This document shows, piece by piece, positions 1 to 9,195 of a DNA stretch of 23,670 nucleotides. The stretch lies in the NCBI GenBank assembly GCA_945949385.1, contig CAMFEL010000011.1:1-23670 (forward strand). Direction: 5' to 3'. Made by a program: the position numbers and the translations under genes. Position 1 is the first letter of the stretch; every line of letters starts with the position of its first letter. This DNA comes from an uncultured Clostridia bacterium. Lineage in GTDB: Bacteria; Bacillota; Clostridia; Oscillospirales; CAG-272. The notes under the pieces were generated by a model. It did not search any database and was not told where the DNA came from. It saw nothing but the letters and a program-made list of their open reading frames with translations.

Positions 1-1858
1 CCTTCAGGTCTTCAAGCATGGTCAGCATCTGGTACTCTTCGATACCGTCGCGCATAAGCTCCACTCTAAGGCTTCCGATGTAGCTTGTGCCCAGTATTTT
101 TGCCTGAGAAGCACCGTAGAACATTACTCCGTCACCGTATATGTATCCGGTACCGCTGTATATTTTGTTGGTCTTCCAACCGACGTTCGTTCTGTCTCCC
201 GTAGAGGTGTTGTCAATATAGTTTCCGTTTTGGCTGTCAAAAACTTCCCAGCCGTTGGTGGCGTAATACAGATAACCTGTTACATCGTTCTGATAAAGCT
301 GCCAGAACAGAAGCTTTGTCTGAAGTCCCGTGTTTTCAATAAGCTGCTGACAGTAGCTGTAGGAGTTCTGCCTCATACAGCAGTACGCCCACTTGCGGTG
401 AGTGCCGTTTTTGTCAAGAGCCACTATGGAATCCATACGGTCATTCATCTCGCCGTACTGCGCGTCCCAGTCATAATACTTGTTTACAAGCTGCAAATCT
501 CCGCCGCCTGTATAGATATACTGCCCGCTTCGGTAGGAGTTAAGTAAAGTATATCCGCGGCTGTTTTCATCTCCGTATGAAGGATTGCCGTGATGGGGCA
601 TAACCACAGACACCAGCGCATGGGGAGTAAAGGCGTAGGTCATAGGGCAGAACAGCGTCATGCTGTCGGTGTCGATAAGTGCCTGGAAAAGATCCTTTCT
701 TTCATATATGGGATAATTGCCGATTATGGAGGTATATGAATATGTATCGGTGGTATATTTGCCGTAGGGATAGGGAATATTCTGGTACATAGGCACCACA
801 AACGCCGCGTCGGGCCACAGCTTTTTCACAGCGTCGGCGGTGGTGATAACGCTCTCCATTTGCTCGGGATTGGGCTCGTCCACATTATAGAAATAAAACT
901 TATCTTTTATGTCCTCCCAGTTGTCAAGCGCCTGAAGCTCATTATACAGCGACGCGTAGCCGGAATAATCGCTTTCTATATAATAAGGAGAAATGTTTGA
1001 ACCGCAGCCGTTGGTGGATACGCGGATAGCGTTGACACGGTCATTGAAAACATACTCGTTTGAAGCGTTCAGCGTGCCGGGAATGTCCATGCCGCACATT
1101 CTGTTTTCCAGCAGATAGTCGTAAAACGCTTTGTAGCTGCCGCCGTAGGAGGTGTTGTTTGCAATATAAAACGAGGTCTCAAGGGCGGTATCTTCGCTGA
1201 GGGCGAAGTCCCACACATAGGCATAAACGGTCGCGGTCTTTACAACCTGCCCGCTTGAGTTCATAATATTGAGCCGCGCCGAGTACCAACCTGCGGGGGT
1301 GTCGGCGGTGCTTTTGATCTTTATGAAAAACGCCTGGCTTTTGCCGCCGTTCAGCTTAAAGGTCTTGACTCTGCTGAGCGGTGCAACGGGATCGGGTGTC
1401 TCCCCGGCGCGTATCAGAGGATCGTCGGGGTCGTACCCTATATAAGCGGTGGGATCAATGCCCTCGGTGGAAACATACATTTCATAGTATATCTCCGCAC
1501 TCATGGCAGCACCGCTGCCGTCGGAGGCGGTAAAATCGGAAACCGACGCTTTCATCCCCGTTTTGTCCGTGTCGGAATACAGCACAAACTGGGCATTTTC
1601 GATTTCGTTTTTCGCCATGTAAACGGAGTAGGTGTCCATTCCGGAGGGAGTGATGTCCTCGGTGAGCACCTTTTTGAAGGAATGCTCAAACCAAAGGGAC
1701 AGAGTGCTGTCCTCATACTCCGCCGTCTCTTTAACATAGCTGTCGGCGGGGTCTTCCGACACATTTCCCGCTTCGCTTGACAGGGCAAAGCACAGCACAG
1801 CACACAGCACCGCAAGGAATGCGGCGACGGTGAATATCCGTTTACCGTAAGTTTTCAT
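1..1858 (-). CDS. Secreted DUF4091 domain protein (GH123-like), 3' end outside window
   Basis: The frame is open for 619 codons from ATG 1858 to the left edge, so the C-terminus is missing. AAGGAG lies 8 bases before the start. Residues 1-30 form a signal peptide (MKTYGKR followed by a hydrophobic AAFLAVLCAVLCFAL stretch). The mature part is rich in Tyr, Trp, Asp and Asn, as in extracellular carbohydrate-acting proteins. The last visible part reads LRVELMRDGIEEYQML, the 'RDGIEDYEYL' signature at the C-terminal side of DUF4091 proteins, which are related to GH123 N-acetylhexosaminidases. A Glu-rich segment, FYFYNVDEPNPEQ, fits the catalytic barrel. From family knowledge it probably acts on a glycan outside the cell; the substrate is not visible. 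It is divergent from the ABC exporter. Confident of the family, not of the activity. Confidence 0.8.
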   Translation of the reverse strand, partial: MKTYGKRIFTVAAFLAVLCAVLCFALSSEAGNVSEDPADSYVKETAEYEDSTLSLWFEHSFKKVLTEDITPSGMDTYSVYMAKNEIENAQFVLYSDTDKTGMKASVSDFTASDGSGAAMSAEIYYEMYVSTEGIDPTAYIGYDPDDPLIRAGETPDPVAPLSRVKTFKLNGGKSQAFFIKIKSTADTPAGWYSARLNIMNSSGQVVKTATVYAYVWDFALSEDTALETSFYIANNTSYGGSYKAFYDYLLENRMCGMDIPGTLNASNEYVFNDRVNAIRVSTNGCGSNISPYYIESDYSGYASLYNELQALDNWEDIKDKFYFYNVDEPNPEQMESVITTADAVKKLWPDAAFVVPMYQNIPYPYGKYTTDTYSYTSIIGNYPIYERKDLFQALIDTDSMTLFCPMTYAFTPHALVSVVMPHHGNPSYGDENSRGYTLLNSYRSGQYIYTGGGDLQLVNKYYDWDAQYGEMNDRMDSIVALDKNGTHRKWAYCCMRQNSYSYCQQLIENTGLQTKLLFWQLYQNDVTGYLYYATNGWEVFDSQNGNYIDNTSTGDRTNVGWKTNKIYSGTGYIYGDGVMFYGASQAKILGTSYIGSLRVELMRDGIEEYQMLTMLEDLK

Positions 1859-1887
1859 ACCATAAACTCCTTTATTTTTCTGGATTT

Positions 1888-1916
1888 ATATTAGCATAAT
1901 TTGTATGTTATGTCAA
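1888..1916 (-). promoter_or_regulatory. Sigma-A type promoter of the DUF4091 gene
   Basis: On the minus strand TTGACA (1916-1911), a 17-base spacer and TAATAT (1893-1888) make a near-consensus promoter about 30 bases before the start codon. The spacer and -35 contain a CATAA-N8-TTATG inverted repeat (1895-1912) that could bind a repressor; this last point is inference. Confidence 0.8.
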
Positions 1917-1995
1917 TAATATTGCAAAACATTCCCGAACACTTTCGCATTTTGCACAACTTACGGAGAGCTGCAAAAAAATTATCAAAAGCGTA

Positions 1996-2024
1996 TTGAC
2001 ATTTGAAATTTCCGATGATACAAT
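1996..2024 (+). promoter_or_regulatory. Sigma-A type promoter of the ABC exporter
   Basis: TTGACA (1996-2001), 17 bases, TACAAT (2019-2024). Transcription should begin near 2031, inside the inverted repeat at 2028-2048. It is back to back with the divergent promoter at 1888-1916. Confidence 0.85.
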
Positions 2025-2027
2025 AAC

Positions 2028-2048
2028 TGTACTAACACAAATAGTACA
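2028..2048. promoter_or_regulatory. Candidate operator, 7-bp inverted repeat at the transcription start
   Basis: TGTACTA, 7 bases, TAGTACA is a perfect inverted repeat just downstream of the -10 box, covering the expected start site. Position and symmetry are what a dimeric repressor would use. ABC exporters of this type are often controlled by GntR/YtrA-like or PadR-like repressors, but no regulator gene is in the window, so the identity of the binder is unknown. Confidence 0.5.
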
Positions 2049-2063
2049 CTTCGGAGGCTTAAT

Positions 2064-4778
2064 ATGCTGAAAACAAAAAACCTTACGAAAACATACAAGC
2101 CCAAAAAGGGAGTGCCCGTCAAGGCAGTTGATAACATCAGCCTGACATTCCCCGAAAAAGGCATGATATTCCTCCTGGGAAAATCGGGAAGCGGCAAATC
2201 CACCCTGCTGAACCTTTTGGGCGGACTTGACAGCTACGACGGCGGAGAAATAGTCATAAAGGGCGTGTCCTCAAAGGATTTCAGACAGAGCCACTTTGAC
2301 TCCTACCGCAACACCTATGTGGGATTTATTTTCCAGGAATACAATGTGCTTGATGAGTTTACAGTCGGCGCAAATATTGCCCTTGCCATTGAGCTTCAGG
2401 GTAAAAAGGCGGACGATGACGAAATTAACCGCATACTGACCGATGTGGATCTTGACGGCTACGGCGACAGAAAGCCCGGCGAGCTGTCAGGCGGTCAGAA
2501 GCAGAGAGTCGCCATTGCCCGCGCTCTGGTAAAGAATCCGGATATAATCATGGCAGACGAACCCACGGGAGCTCTTGATTCCGCCACCGGCGCTCAGGTG
2601 CTGGACACTCTGAAAAAGCTCTCCCGTGAAAAGCTTGTCATCGTGGTATCCCACGACAGAGAGTTTGCAACGAAATACGCCGACCGGATAATCGAGCTTT
2701 CCGACGGTCATGTTATAAGCGATGTGACCCGTACGGAAACGGCGGAAAATGCGGCAGCGGAGGAATCGGGGCTGAAGTTCTCCGGAAACACCGTAAGCGT
2801 CAGCCGCGGCTATCACCTCAGCGAAGATGACCGCATACGTATCAACGAATATATCGAATCCATTGAAAACGGCGTGACCCTTGAATTGGAAAAAAGTGAG
2901 GAAAATGCCGCAGAGTTTGTTCCCACCGACTGTGTCCCCGCCGACGGCGAAAAAAAGTCCGGCTCCGAAGCCTTCTCCCTTATCAAATCAAAGCTTCCCA
3001 TGAAATGCGCCTTTAAGATAGGCGCGGGAGGACTCAGGCACAAAAAGTTCCGTCTTGTCATTACAATTCTGCTGTCCTGCATAGCCTTCGGACTTTTCGG
3101 ACTTTCAGATACCTTCGGCTCTTACAATCACATTACCGCCTGCACCGACTCCATAATCGACACGGGCATAAACTACGCTTCCTTTGTGAAGAATGTGAAA
3201 AAAGGCGAGGGCAATGAAGCGCACCGCGTAAGCAACGCCATGCTCTCCGATTCCGATATGTCCCTTATAAAGGAACGCTGCGGTGTGGACTCCGTGGGTG
3301 TGTACAAACCCAACACCTCTCTTGATTTTTCAATGAATACGGACGGCGCCGCCGTTATGGCCGATTCCCAGAGCGAGTTTTACATAAATCCCACCGGCTT
3401 TACCGGATTTGCGGAGATAGACAACAAAGTTCTGGGGGATATGGGCGCAAAGCTTATATGCGGAGCGCTGCCCGAGGGCGGCAAAAACGAAATTGCCGTC
3501 AGCGAGTATATATACGAAACCTTCAAGCTCGGAGGATATATTGACGCAGACGGCAAAAAGACGGACATCGCCCGACCCAATGACCTTATCGGCAAGGAAA
3601 TAAAGCTGGGCGATACAGCTTATACGGTTACCGCCGTGGTTGATACGGGAGAAGATACGGACCGCTACACAATGCTGAAAGAAAATCCCGCGGGGGACAG
3701 CTCCGCCACTCAGCTTGTAAAATATGCGCTCTACAACGAGTTCCGCACCATGCTTTCGTACAGCCTGACAGGTACTGCCATGGTGGGAGACGGCACGATT
3801 TCCGCCATGACCGAGGGGCAGACTCCCGCGGCTATGATAACCGACGGCTGGATTTATTTTTACTGCAATGTATCAGACACGGACAGCTACTGGATCGACG
3901 CTACCTATATGACCACTCTTGACAGAGTATCAAAAGACAGCATAGTCTGGTTTGACGGAGAAAAGAGCGCTCTGTCGGATAAAGAGCTTATTGTCACCGA
4001 GGATCTTCTGAACGAGCTTGAGATCGAACCGGAAAGCGTCAAGGGTAAAAGCTTTGACTGCCAGTACAGCGTCTGGAGCGGAGATTATTACGAGAGCAGA
4101 AACGACACCGGCTATAAGGTAGTGGGCTATTACAAAAACACGGAAAAAGCCGGAGACATCAAAGCCGCACTTATCTGCGCAAGCTCCATGCTTGACAGCT
4201 TTACCACCGGCACCGACGGCGTATACAGCTTTGCCGTGGGAGCAATGCCGGAGGAAAGAGACGGCGTACGCACCGTAGTAGATATGTGCGTAAACGGTGA
4301 CGAAACAATAGGCTTTGAGCTTGAAAATTCCGTTACCTTTGAGCTTGATACCGTGAACACCGTGCTGAAGAGCCTTTCAAAGGTGTTCTTCTGGATAGGC
4401 GTGGGCTTTGCGGTCTTTGCGGCGGTCATGCTTGCCAACTTTATCGCCACCAGCATTTCCTATAAGAAGCAGGAAATCGGTATTCTCCGAGCCATCGGCT
4501 CCAGAGGGGCGGATGTGTTCCGCATCTTCTTCTCGGAAAGTCTGATTATAGCCGGCATAAACTTTGTGCTGTCCTGCCTCGGAGTCGCCGTCGCCACCGC
4601 GGTCATAAACAATGTTATCAGAACGGAGCTTAATGTGCTTATTACCGTTCTTCATTTCGGAGTACGTCAGGCGGGACTGCTGCTGATACTCAGCCTTGCC
4701 ATTGCGGCGCTTGCAAGCTTCTTCCCCGTAAAGCGCATAGCTTCCAAAAAGCCTATCGACGCCATAAGGAACAGATAA
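2064..4778 (+). CDS. MacB-like ABC exporter, ATPase fused to FtsX-type permease
   Basis: 904 residues; GGAGG (2053-2057) precedes ATG. Residues 1-225 are a LolD/MacB-type ATPase: Walker A GKSGSGKS 39-46, Q-loop Q91, signature LSGGQ 141-145, Walker B IIMADEP 161-167, switch H197. A charged linker (about 225-325) leads to membrane segment 1 (about 329-350), a large extracytoplasmic domain (about 355-770), then three membrane segments (about 774-798, 820-850, 870-890) of an FtsX C-terminal domain. This 1+3 topology is that of type VII (MacB) ABC proteins, which extrude peptides, lipoproteins or antibiotics by mechanotransmission. In Firmicutes such fusions are usually tied to antimicrobial peptide export or sensing. 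No two-component system lies next to it. It probably works as a homodimer. Substrate unknown. Confidence 0.9.
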   Translation: MLKTKNLTKTYKPKKGVPVKAVDNISLTFPEKGMIFLLGKSGSGKSTLLNLLGGLDSYDGGEIVIKGVSSKDFRQSHFDSYRNTYVGFIFQEYNVLDEFTVGANIALAIELQGKKADDDEINRILTDVDLDGYGDRKPGELSGGQKQRVAIARALVKNPDIIMADEPTGALDSATGAQVLDTLKKLSREKLVIVVSHDREFATKYADRIIELSDGHVISDVTRTETAENAAAEESGLKFSGNTVSVSRGYHLSEDDRIRINEYIESIENGVTLELEKSEENAAEFVPTDCVPADGEKKSGSEAFSLIKSKLPMKCAFKIGAGGLRHKKFRLVITILLSCIAFGLFGLSDTFGSYNHITACTDSIIDTGINYASFVKNVKKGEGNEAHRVSNAMLSDSDMSLIKERCGVDSVGVYKPNTSLDFSMNTDGAAVMADSQSEFYINPTGFTGFAEIDNKVLGDMGAKLICGALPEGGKNEIAVSEYIYETFKLGGYIDADGKKTDIARPNDLIGKEIKLGDTAYTVTAVVDTGEDTDRYTMLKENPAGDSSATQLVKYALYNEFRTMLSYSLTGTAMVGDGTISAMTEGQTPAAMITDGWIYFYCNVSDTDSYWIDATYMTTLDRVSKDSIVWFDGEKSALSDKELIVTEDLLNELEIEPESVKGKSFDCQYSVWSGDYYESRNDTGYKVVGYYKNTEKAGDIKAALICASSMLDSFTTGTDGVYSFAVGAMPEERDGVRTVVDMCVNGDETIGFELENSVTFELDTVNTVLKSLSKVFFWIGVGFAVFAAVMLANFIATSISYKKQEIGILRAIGSRGADVFRIFFSESLIIAGINFVLSCLGVAVATAVINNVIRTELNVLITVLHFGVRQAGLLLILSLAIAALASFFPVKRIASKKPIDAIRNR

Positions 4779-4796
4779 CAACGGGAAGTGTGAAAA

Positions 4797-5768
4797 ATGA
4801 ACAAACGGATATATCTGAAAATATCAGCGCTGGCCGCTGCATTCTCGGTGCTTTTGGCATCGGGGTGCGGCGGCAATGCCGCGTCCGGAGAAAAACACCG
4901 GCACAGCACGCAAAGTGCGGAAAGCTCCGGATTTGACAGCACGGCGCCGGACACCTCCGCGCCCTCCCAAAAAGGCATAAGCGTCAGCACCTATTCACCG
5001 GATGTGTTTGTATATGACGCGGATACCGACGCCTTTATTATGCGCAGCGGTCTTTCGGAGCGCATCTACCCCGCCAGCACCACAAAGCTTCTGACGGCGC
5101 TGACCGCGCTCAGCGTGCTTGAGCCGGACACGGTAATAACTGCCGGGGATGAAATATATCTCATGGGAGAGGGCTCGTCAATAGCCTATATCCTGCCCGG
5201 GCACGAGCTGACCGCGGAAATGCTTATTGAAGGTATGCTGCTGCCCAGCGGCAACGATGCGGCGTATGTTCTGGCGGCGGGCGCAGGCAGAGCGCTTGCG
5301 GGGGATGAAAGTATTACCCCGGAGGCGGCGGTGCGCCGTTTTACGGAGGAAATGAACTCATATGCCGCCTCACTTGGCTGTATGGACTCAAACTTCACCG
5401 CGCCCGACGGACTTTGCGGCAGCGAGCATTACTCCACCCTTGAGGATATGGCGAAAATTTCCGCAGCCGCGGCAAAAAACGAAATAATTCTGAAATATGC
5501 CCGCCTTGTCTTTGACGATGTGGTCTACGCCAGCGGGCACACCAACCACTGGGAAAACAGCAACAAACAGCTTCACGGCGACTCGGAATTTTACAATCCC
5601 AATGTTATAGGGCTGAAAACCGGAAGCCTTACGGACAACTACTGCCTTATAACCCTGTACGACGAGCCGGACGGCGATCTGTATATTATCGGCGTGTTCG
5701 GCTCAAAGCACGAGGACGACAGATATGTAGATACAAGGGAGATAATCAAAGCACTGGAGGCAAGATAA
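4797..5768 (+). CDS. D-alanyl-D-alanine carboxypeptidase, lipid-anchored (peptidase S11)
   Basis: 323 residues, starting 18 bases after the exporter stop, so co-transcribed; the RBS (GGGAAGTG) is weak. The signal ends with an Ala-Ser-Gly-Cys lipobox at 21-24, so the protein is predicted to be tethered to the outer face of the membrane by C24. All three serine penicillin-binding motifs are present: S94-T-T-K97 (acyl serine and lysine), S151-G-N153, and K274-T-G276. It removes the terminal D-Ala of peptidoglycan stem peptides and so limits crosslinking. It ends soon after the KTG strand and lacks the C-terminal PBP5 beta domain and amphipathic anchor helix; the lipid anchor replaces that function. 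Pairing with the exporter suggests an envelope-related unit; this is inference. Confidence 0.92.
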   Translation: MNKRIYLKISALAAAFSVLLASGCGGNAASGEKHRHSTQSAESSGFDSTAPDTSAPSQKGISVSTYSPDVFVYDADTDAFIMRSGLSERIYPASTTKLLTALTALSVLEPDTVITAGDEIYLMGEGSSIAYILPGHELTAEMLIEGMLLPSGNDAAYVLAAGAGRALAGDESITPEAAVRRFTEEMNSYAASLGCMDSNFTAPDGLCGSEHYSTLEDMAKISAAAAKNEIILKYARLVFDDVVYASGHTNHWENSNKQLHGDSEFYNPNVIGLKTGSLTDNYCLITLYDEPDGDLYIIGVFGSKHEDDRYVDTREIIKALEAR

Positions 5769-5769
5769 G

Positions 5770-5837
5770 AGATTCTTCGGAGAATCTGTGCGTCTTCGGA
5801 AAAAAGTCCGGAAATACCGGACTTTTTTCTGAAGACG
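5770..5837 (+). terminator. Double hairpin terminator after the carboxypeptidase
   Basis: A 7-bp hairpin, AGATTCT-TCGG-AGAATCT (5770-5787), is followed by AGTCCGG-AAATA-CCGGACT (5805-5823) with six T after the stem and six A before it, so it could terminate both strands. Outer arms CGTCTTC/GAAGACG (5791-5797, 5831-5837) extend the structure. Confidence 0.85.
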
Positions 5838-5887
5838 TAAAAACCGCTCTGCATTTGCAAATCCGTCATTAAAACGCCCTGTAATTA

Positions 5888-5916
5888 TTGACTCGATTTT
5901 CAGTATATGTTACAAT
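5888..5916 (+). promoter_or_regulatory. Promoter of the acyltransferase-uvrB unit
   Basis: TTGACT (5888-5893), 17-base spacer, TACAAT (5911-5916), about 40 bases before the acyltransferase ATG. It may also drive uvrB, since no other strong promoter is seen before 7065. Confidence 0.82.
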
Positions 5917-5956
5917 AATAAAAAATCGGCATCAATCGGAATAAGGGGGAGAACAA

Positions 5957-7021
5957 ATGCAGCGGAAAGTTTATCTGGATTATCTTAAGGTGCTGGCTTG
6001 CCTTGCGGTTATAGTTCAGCATTGCTGTTCGTTATCTGCGGAGTCCCGCGCGGAATACACCGTTAATTACTTTTTTTATTTTATATGCAGATTTGCCGTG
6101 CCCATATTTGTAATGGCTACCGGCAGCCTGATGCTGGACGATAGCAGATCACTTTCCTTCAAGGCTGTATTTATAAAATATATTCCCCGCATTCTGATTC
6201 CTTTTGTCGGTATAGTTTATGTTATAAATATAACTGCAGCCCTTATAAACGGAAATGTGACCTACAAATTGCTGATAAGCCCGCTGCTGACAATACTGAA
6301 AACCGAAACAAGCGTGCCTTATTGGTACTGCTATATGATTATCGGTATTTATTTGATGCTGCCCTTTATTAAGAAAATGGTCTCCAACTGTACAAAACGG
6401 GAAACAGAGGTTTTCCTCGTACTGTTCTTCCTGTTCCGCGGAGCGCTTCAGTATGTTCAGTATATTCCCGTGCTCAGAATAGCAAATCCTTTTCTCAATT
6501 CAATAGTGCCGGGTATTTTAACCGGCTATATAGGTTATCTTGTATTGGGATACTATATAAACAAATATATCCCTCATGTTAGCCGCAAAATGTGTATCGT
6601 CTGCGCAGCGGTGATATTGGTTTGTCTGACTGTTCCCTTTACGGTATTTGCTTTTAGCGGGGAGAACTACCAAAAGGCAGGTTCTTTGTGCGCAGATGTT
6701 TTTTCTCCCGGCGTTATGCTTCTGAGCGCGGCGCTCATGATCTTAATGAAGGGATTATTTGAAAATACGAACGGACAGCGTAAAATACATAAGGTATTTG
6801 TAAAGATAAGCAAAGCTTCGTTCGGAATATACTTGCTGCATGTTTATGCCATACAGGTATTCAGTTATTTGGGCGTGCCCAGATTGGGTCCCTCATATGT
6901 TCATATCCCGTTAAAGTCCGTAATAATTTTTGCCGCTTCGTTTGCTGTTTCGGCAGCTTTGCAGCTTGTTTCACAAAAAGTCAGAGGGCTTCTTTCCCGA
7001 AGATCCAAACTGCCCGAATAG
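5957..7021 (+). CDS. Membrane acyltransferase family 3 (OatA/WecH-like)
   Basis: 354 residues, start preceded by AAGGGGGA (5943-5950). It is almost entirely hydrophobic, with about ten predicted membrane segments. The N-terminus MQRKVYLDYLKVLACLAVIVQH matches the acyltransferase-3 signature (basic residue, LD, K, A, V and the conserved H, here H22) thought to carry acyl transfer. Family members acetylate or otherwise acylate cell-wall polymers and exported glycans; the acceptor here cannot be read from sequence. The extra periplasmic SGNH domain found in OatA is absent. Codon use is more AT-rich than in the flanking genes, possibly a sign of transfer. The stop is TAG, 43 bases before the uvrB start. 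Confidence 0.85.
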   Translation: MQRKVYLDYLKVLACLAVIVQHCCSLSAESRAEYTVNYFFYFICRFAVPIFVMATGSLMLDDSRSLSFKAVFIKYIPRILIPFVGIVYVINITAALINGNVTYKLLISPLLTILKTETSVPYWYCYMIIGIYLMLPFIKKMVSNCTKRETEVFLVLFFLFRGALQYVQYIPVLRIANPFLNSIVPGILTGYIGYLVLGYYINKYIPHVSRKMCIVCAAVILVCLTVPFTVFAFSGENYQKAGSLCADVFSPGVMLLSAALMILMKGLFENTNGQRKIHKVFVKISKASFGIYLLHVYAIQVFSYLGVPRLGPSYVHIPLKSVIIFAASFAVSAALQLVSQKVRGLLSRRSKLPE

Positions 7022-7064
7022 AATACAGAAAAAACTATGTTATCAGAAGAAAGGAGGAGCCGCA

Positions 7065-9086
7065 TTGGACACTTTTAAGCTTCATTCGCCTTATGCTCCC
7101 ACGGGAGATCAGCCGCAGGCAATAGATAAGCTCAGCGCCGGTGTTGAGGCAGGTCAGCGCTTTCAGACCCTTATGGGTGTGACGGGCTCGGGCAAGACCT
7201 TTACAATGGCAAATATTATTGCAAACACAAACCGTCCCACTCTGGTGCTGGCACCCAACAAAACTCTTGCGGCACAGCTTTGCTGCGAGTTCCGCGAGTT
7301 TTTTCCGGAAAACGCCGTTGAGTATTTCGTAAGCTATTACGACTATTATCAGCCCGAAGCGTATGTGCCCGGAAAAGATATTTATATAGAAAAGGACTCC
7401 TCCGTAAACGACGAAATAGACAAGCTGCGCCACAGTGCCACAAGCGCTTTGTTTGAGCGCCGCGATGTTATTATCGTAGCCAGCGTTTCCTGCATATACT
7501 CCCTGGGCCCTCCGGAGGAATATTCATCTCAGGTAACCGCTCTGAGACCGGGTATGCATATGGAGCGGGACGACCTTGCCAAAAAGCTGATTTCCGTAAG
7601 CTACAACAGAAGCGACATGAGCTTTGTGCGCGGTACCTTCCGCATGAAAGGTGACACTTTGGAGGTGTTCCCCTCCAATGAAAACAACAAGGCTGTCAGA
7701 GTTGAGTTTTTCGGAGATGAAATAGACAGGGTGTCCATGATAGACCCTTTGACGGGCAGGGTTCTTCAGAACCTGACCTATGCTCCCGTTTATCCCGCAA
7801 ACCACTATGTCATTTCCCCCGACAGCCGAGAGGAAGCGTTCCGGGAAATTGAGGAGGAGCTGGAGGAGCGGATCAGGTTTTTCAAGGATAACGGAAAGCT
7901 TATCGAAGCGCAGCGAATAGAAGAGCGCACCAGATACGATCTGGAAATGCTGAGAGAGGTAGGCTTCTGCTCCGGAATAGAAAACTACTCCCGCATATTC
8001 GCCCGCAGGGCTCCCGGCTCCACTCCCTATACCCTGCTTGACTATTTCCCCAAAGACTTTCTGATGTTTGCGGACGAGAGCCATGTTACCCTGCCTCAGG
8101 TGCGCGGTATGTACGGAGGGGATAGGGCAAGAAAGAAAAATCTTATAGATTACGGCTTCCGCCTGCCTTCGGCATATGACAACCGCCCGCTGAACTTTGA
8201 GGAATTTGAATCCCGCATAAATCAGATCATCACCGTTTCCGCCACCCCTGCCGAATACGAAACTCAGCACTCATCGCAGGTGGTGGAGCAGATCATCCGT
8301 CCCACGGGTCTGCTTGACCCGGAGGTGGAGGTGCGCCCCGTGGATACTCAGGTGGACGATGTGCTTGGCGAGATACGCCTGCGGGTGGAGCGCGGCGAGC
8401 GGGTGCTTGTCACCACTCTTACGAAAAAAATGGCGGAGGATCTCAGCGAATATCTTGACTCTCAGGGTGTAAAGGTAAAGTATATACATCACAGCGTGGA
8501 CACCATGGAAAGAAGCGAGCTGCTTCGCGATCTGCGTCTGGGCGTTTACGATGTGCTGGTAGGCATAAACCTGCTCAGAGAGGGCATAGACCTGCCTGAG
8601 GTCACCCTTGTGGCAATTCTCGACGCCGACAAGGAAGGCTTTCTGCGCAGCGAGCGCTCCCTGATACAGACCATAGGACGGGCGGCGAGAAACTCCCGAG
8701 GCAGGGTCATTATGTACGCCGATACGATAACCGGCTCCATGAAAGCCGCCATTGACGAAACAGAGCGCAGGCGCACCATACAGAATAAATACAATGAGGA
8801 ACACGGCATCACTCCCGAGACCATCAAAAAGAAGGTGGGAGAGCTTATTCAGATAGGCGCGCCCGACTCCTCCCGCAGCGCACGCGCAAGGAGCGTCGGA
8901 CGGGCGGACGAAATCGAAAAGCTGCGCGCCGAAATGAAAAAGGCGGCGTCGGAGCTTCGCTTTGAGGAAGCCGCTTTCCTGCGCGACAAAATACGCTCTC
9001 TGGAGGCTCTGAAGGACGAAGAAAAAGCGGAAAAATCAGCCGCAGATCCGAAACAGCCGAATCAAAGAAAGCATAAAAGGCACTGA
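7065..9086 (+). CDS. uvrB: UvrABC excision nuclease subunit B
   Basis: 673 residues from TTG 7065; AAGGAGG (7051-7057) sits 7 bases upstream and the protein then begins LDTFKLHSPYAPTGDQPQAI, the normal UvrB N-terminus. The frame is open further upstream to 6930, but that part reads through the acyltransferase gene. UvrB is the damage-verifying helicase of nucleotide excision repair, loaded by UvrA and cut by UvrC. Walker A GVTGSGKT is at 38-45. The beta-hairpin tyrosine region (YYDYYQPEAYVP), the DESH box, SATPAEYE, the LVGINLLREGIDLPE motif and the QTIGRAARN box are all present. A UVR domain for UvrC binding is near the C-terminus (KLRAEMKKAASELRFEEAA). Length is typical. No uvrA or uvrC is in the window. 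Confidence 0.98.
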   Translation: MDTFKLHSPYAPTGDQPQAIDKLSAGVEAGQRFQTLMGVTGSGKTFTMANIIANTNRPTLVLAPNKTLAAQLCCEFREFFPENAVEYFVSYYDYYQPEAYVPGKDIYIEKDSSVNDEIDKLRHSATSALFERRDVIIVASVSCIYSLGPPEEYSSQVTALRPGMHMERDDLAKKLISVSYNRSDMSFVRGTFRMKGDTLEVFPSNENNKAVRVEFFGDEIDRVSMIDPLTGRVLQNLTYAPVYPANHYVISPDSREEAFREIEEELEERIRFFKDNGKLIEAQRIEERTRYDLEMLREVGFCSGIENYSRIFARRAPGSTPYTLLDYFPKDFLMFADESHVTLPQVRGMYGGDRARKKNLIDYGFRLPSAYDNRPLNFEEFESRINQIITVSATPAEYETQHSSQVVEQIIRPTGLLDPEVEVRPVDTQVDDVLGEIRLRVERGERVLVTTLTKKMAEDLSEYLDSQGVKVKYIHHSVDTMERSELLRDLRLGVYDVLVGINLLREGIDLPEVTLVAILDADKEGFLRSERSLIQTIGRAARNSRGRVIMYADTITGSMKAAIDETERRRTIQNKYNEEHGITPETIKKKVGELIQIGAPDSSRSARARSVGRADEIEKLRAEMKKAASELRFEEAAFLRDKIRSLEALKDEEKAEKSAADPKQPNQRKHKRH

Positions 9087-9098
9087 GCGCCTTTTATG
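9072..9098 (+). terminator. Hairpin overlapping the end of uvrB
   Basis: CATAAAAGGC (9072-9081), 7-base loop, GCCTTTTATG (9089-9098), a perfect 10-bp stem spanning the uvrB TGA. There is no U-tract beyond the four T in the stem, so it may be a weak terminator or an mRNA 3' end stabiliser. Confidence 0.5.
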
Positions 9099-9160
9099 TA
9101 CTCTGCGTACCCGTTTATACCCATACGGTTTCCGTGTCGCAAATTGCTGTTAATTACTAC

Positions 9161-9189
9161 TTGACAAAAACGCTCCGGGCGGATAGAAT
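9161..9189 (+). promoter_or_regulatory. Strong promoter before the structured leader
   Basis: TTGACA (9161-9166), 17-base spacer, TAGAAT (9184-9189). The next start codon is almost 190 bases away (9380), so the transcript begins with a long untranslated segment. Confidence 0.8.
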
Positions 9190-9195
9190 AGTAAT

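Noticed and set aside
6930..7064. N-terminal extension of UvrB
   Set aside because: It overlaps the acyltransferase end out of frame; the TTG at 7065 has an ideal RBS and the conserved UvrB N-terminus follows.
7524..8804. Minus-strand open frames of 248 and 177 codons opposite uvrB
   Set aside because: Shadows of uvrB; sequence has no family features and the opposite strand is conserved coding.
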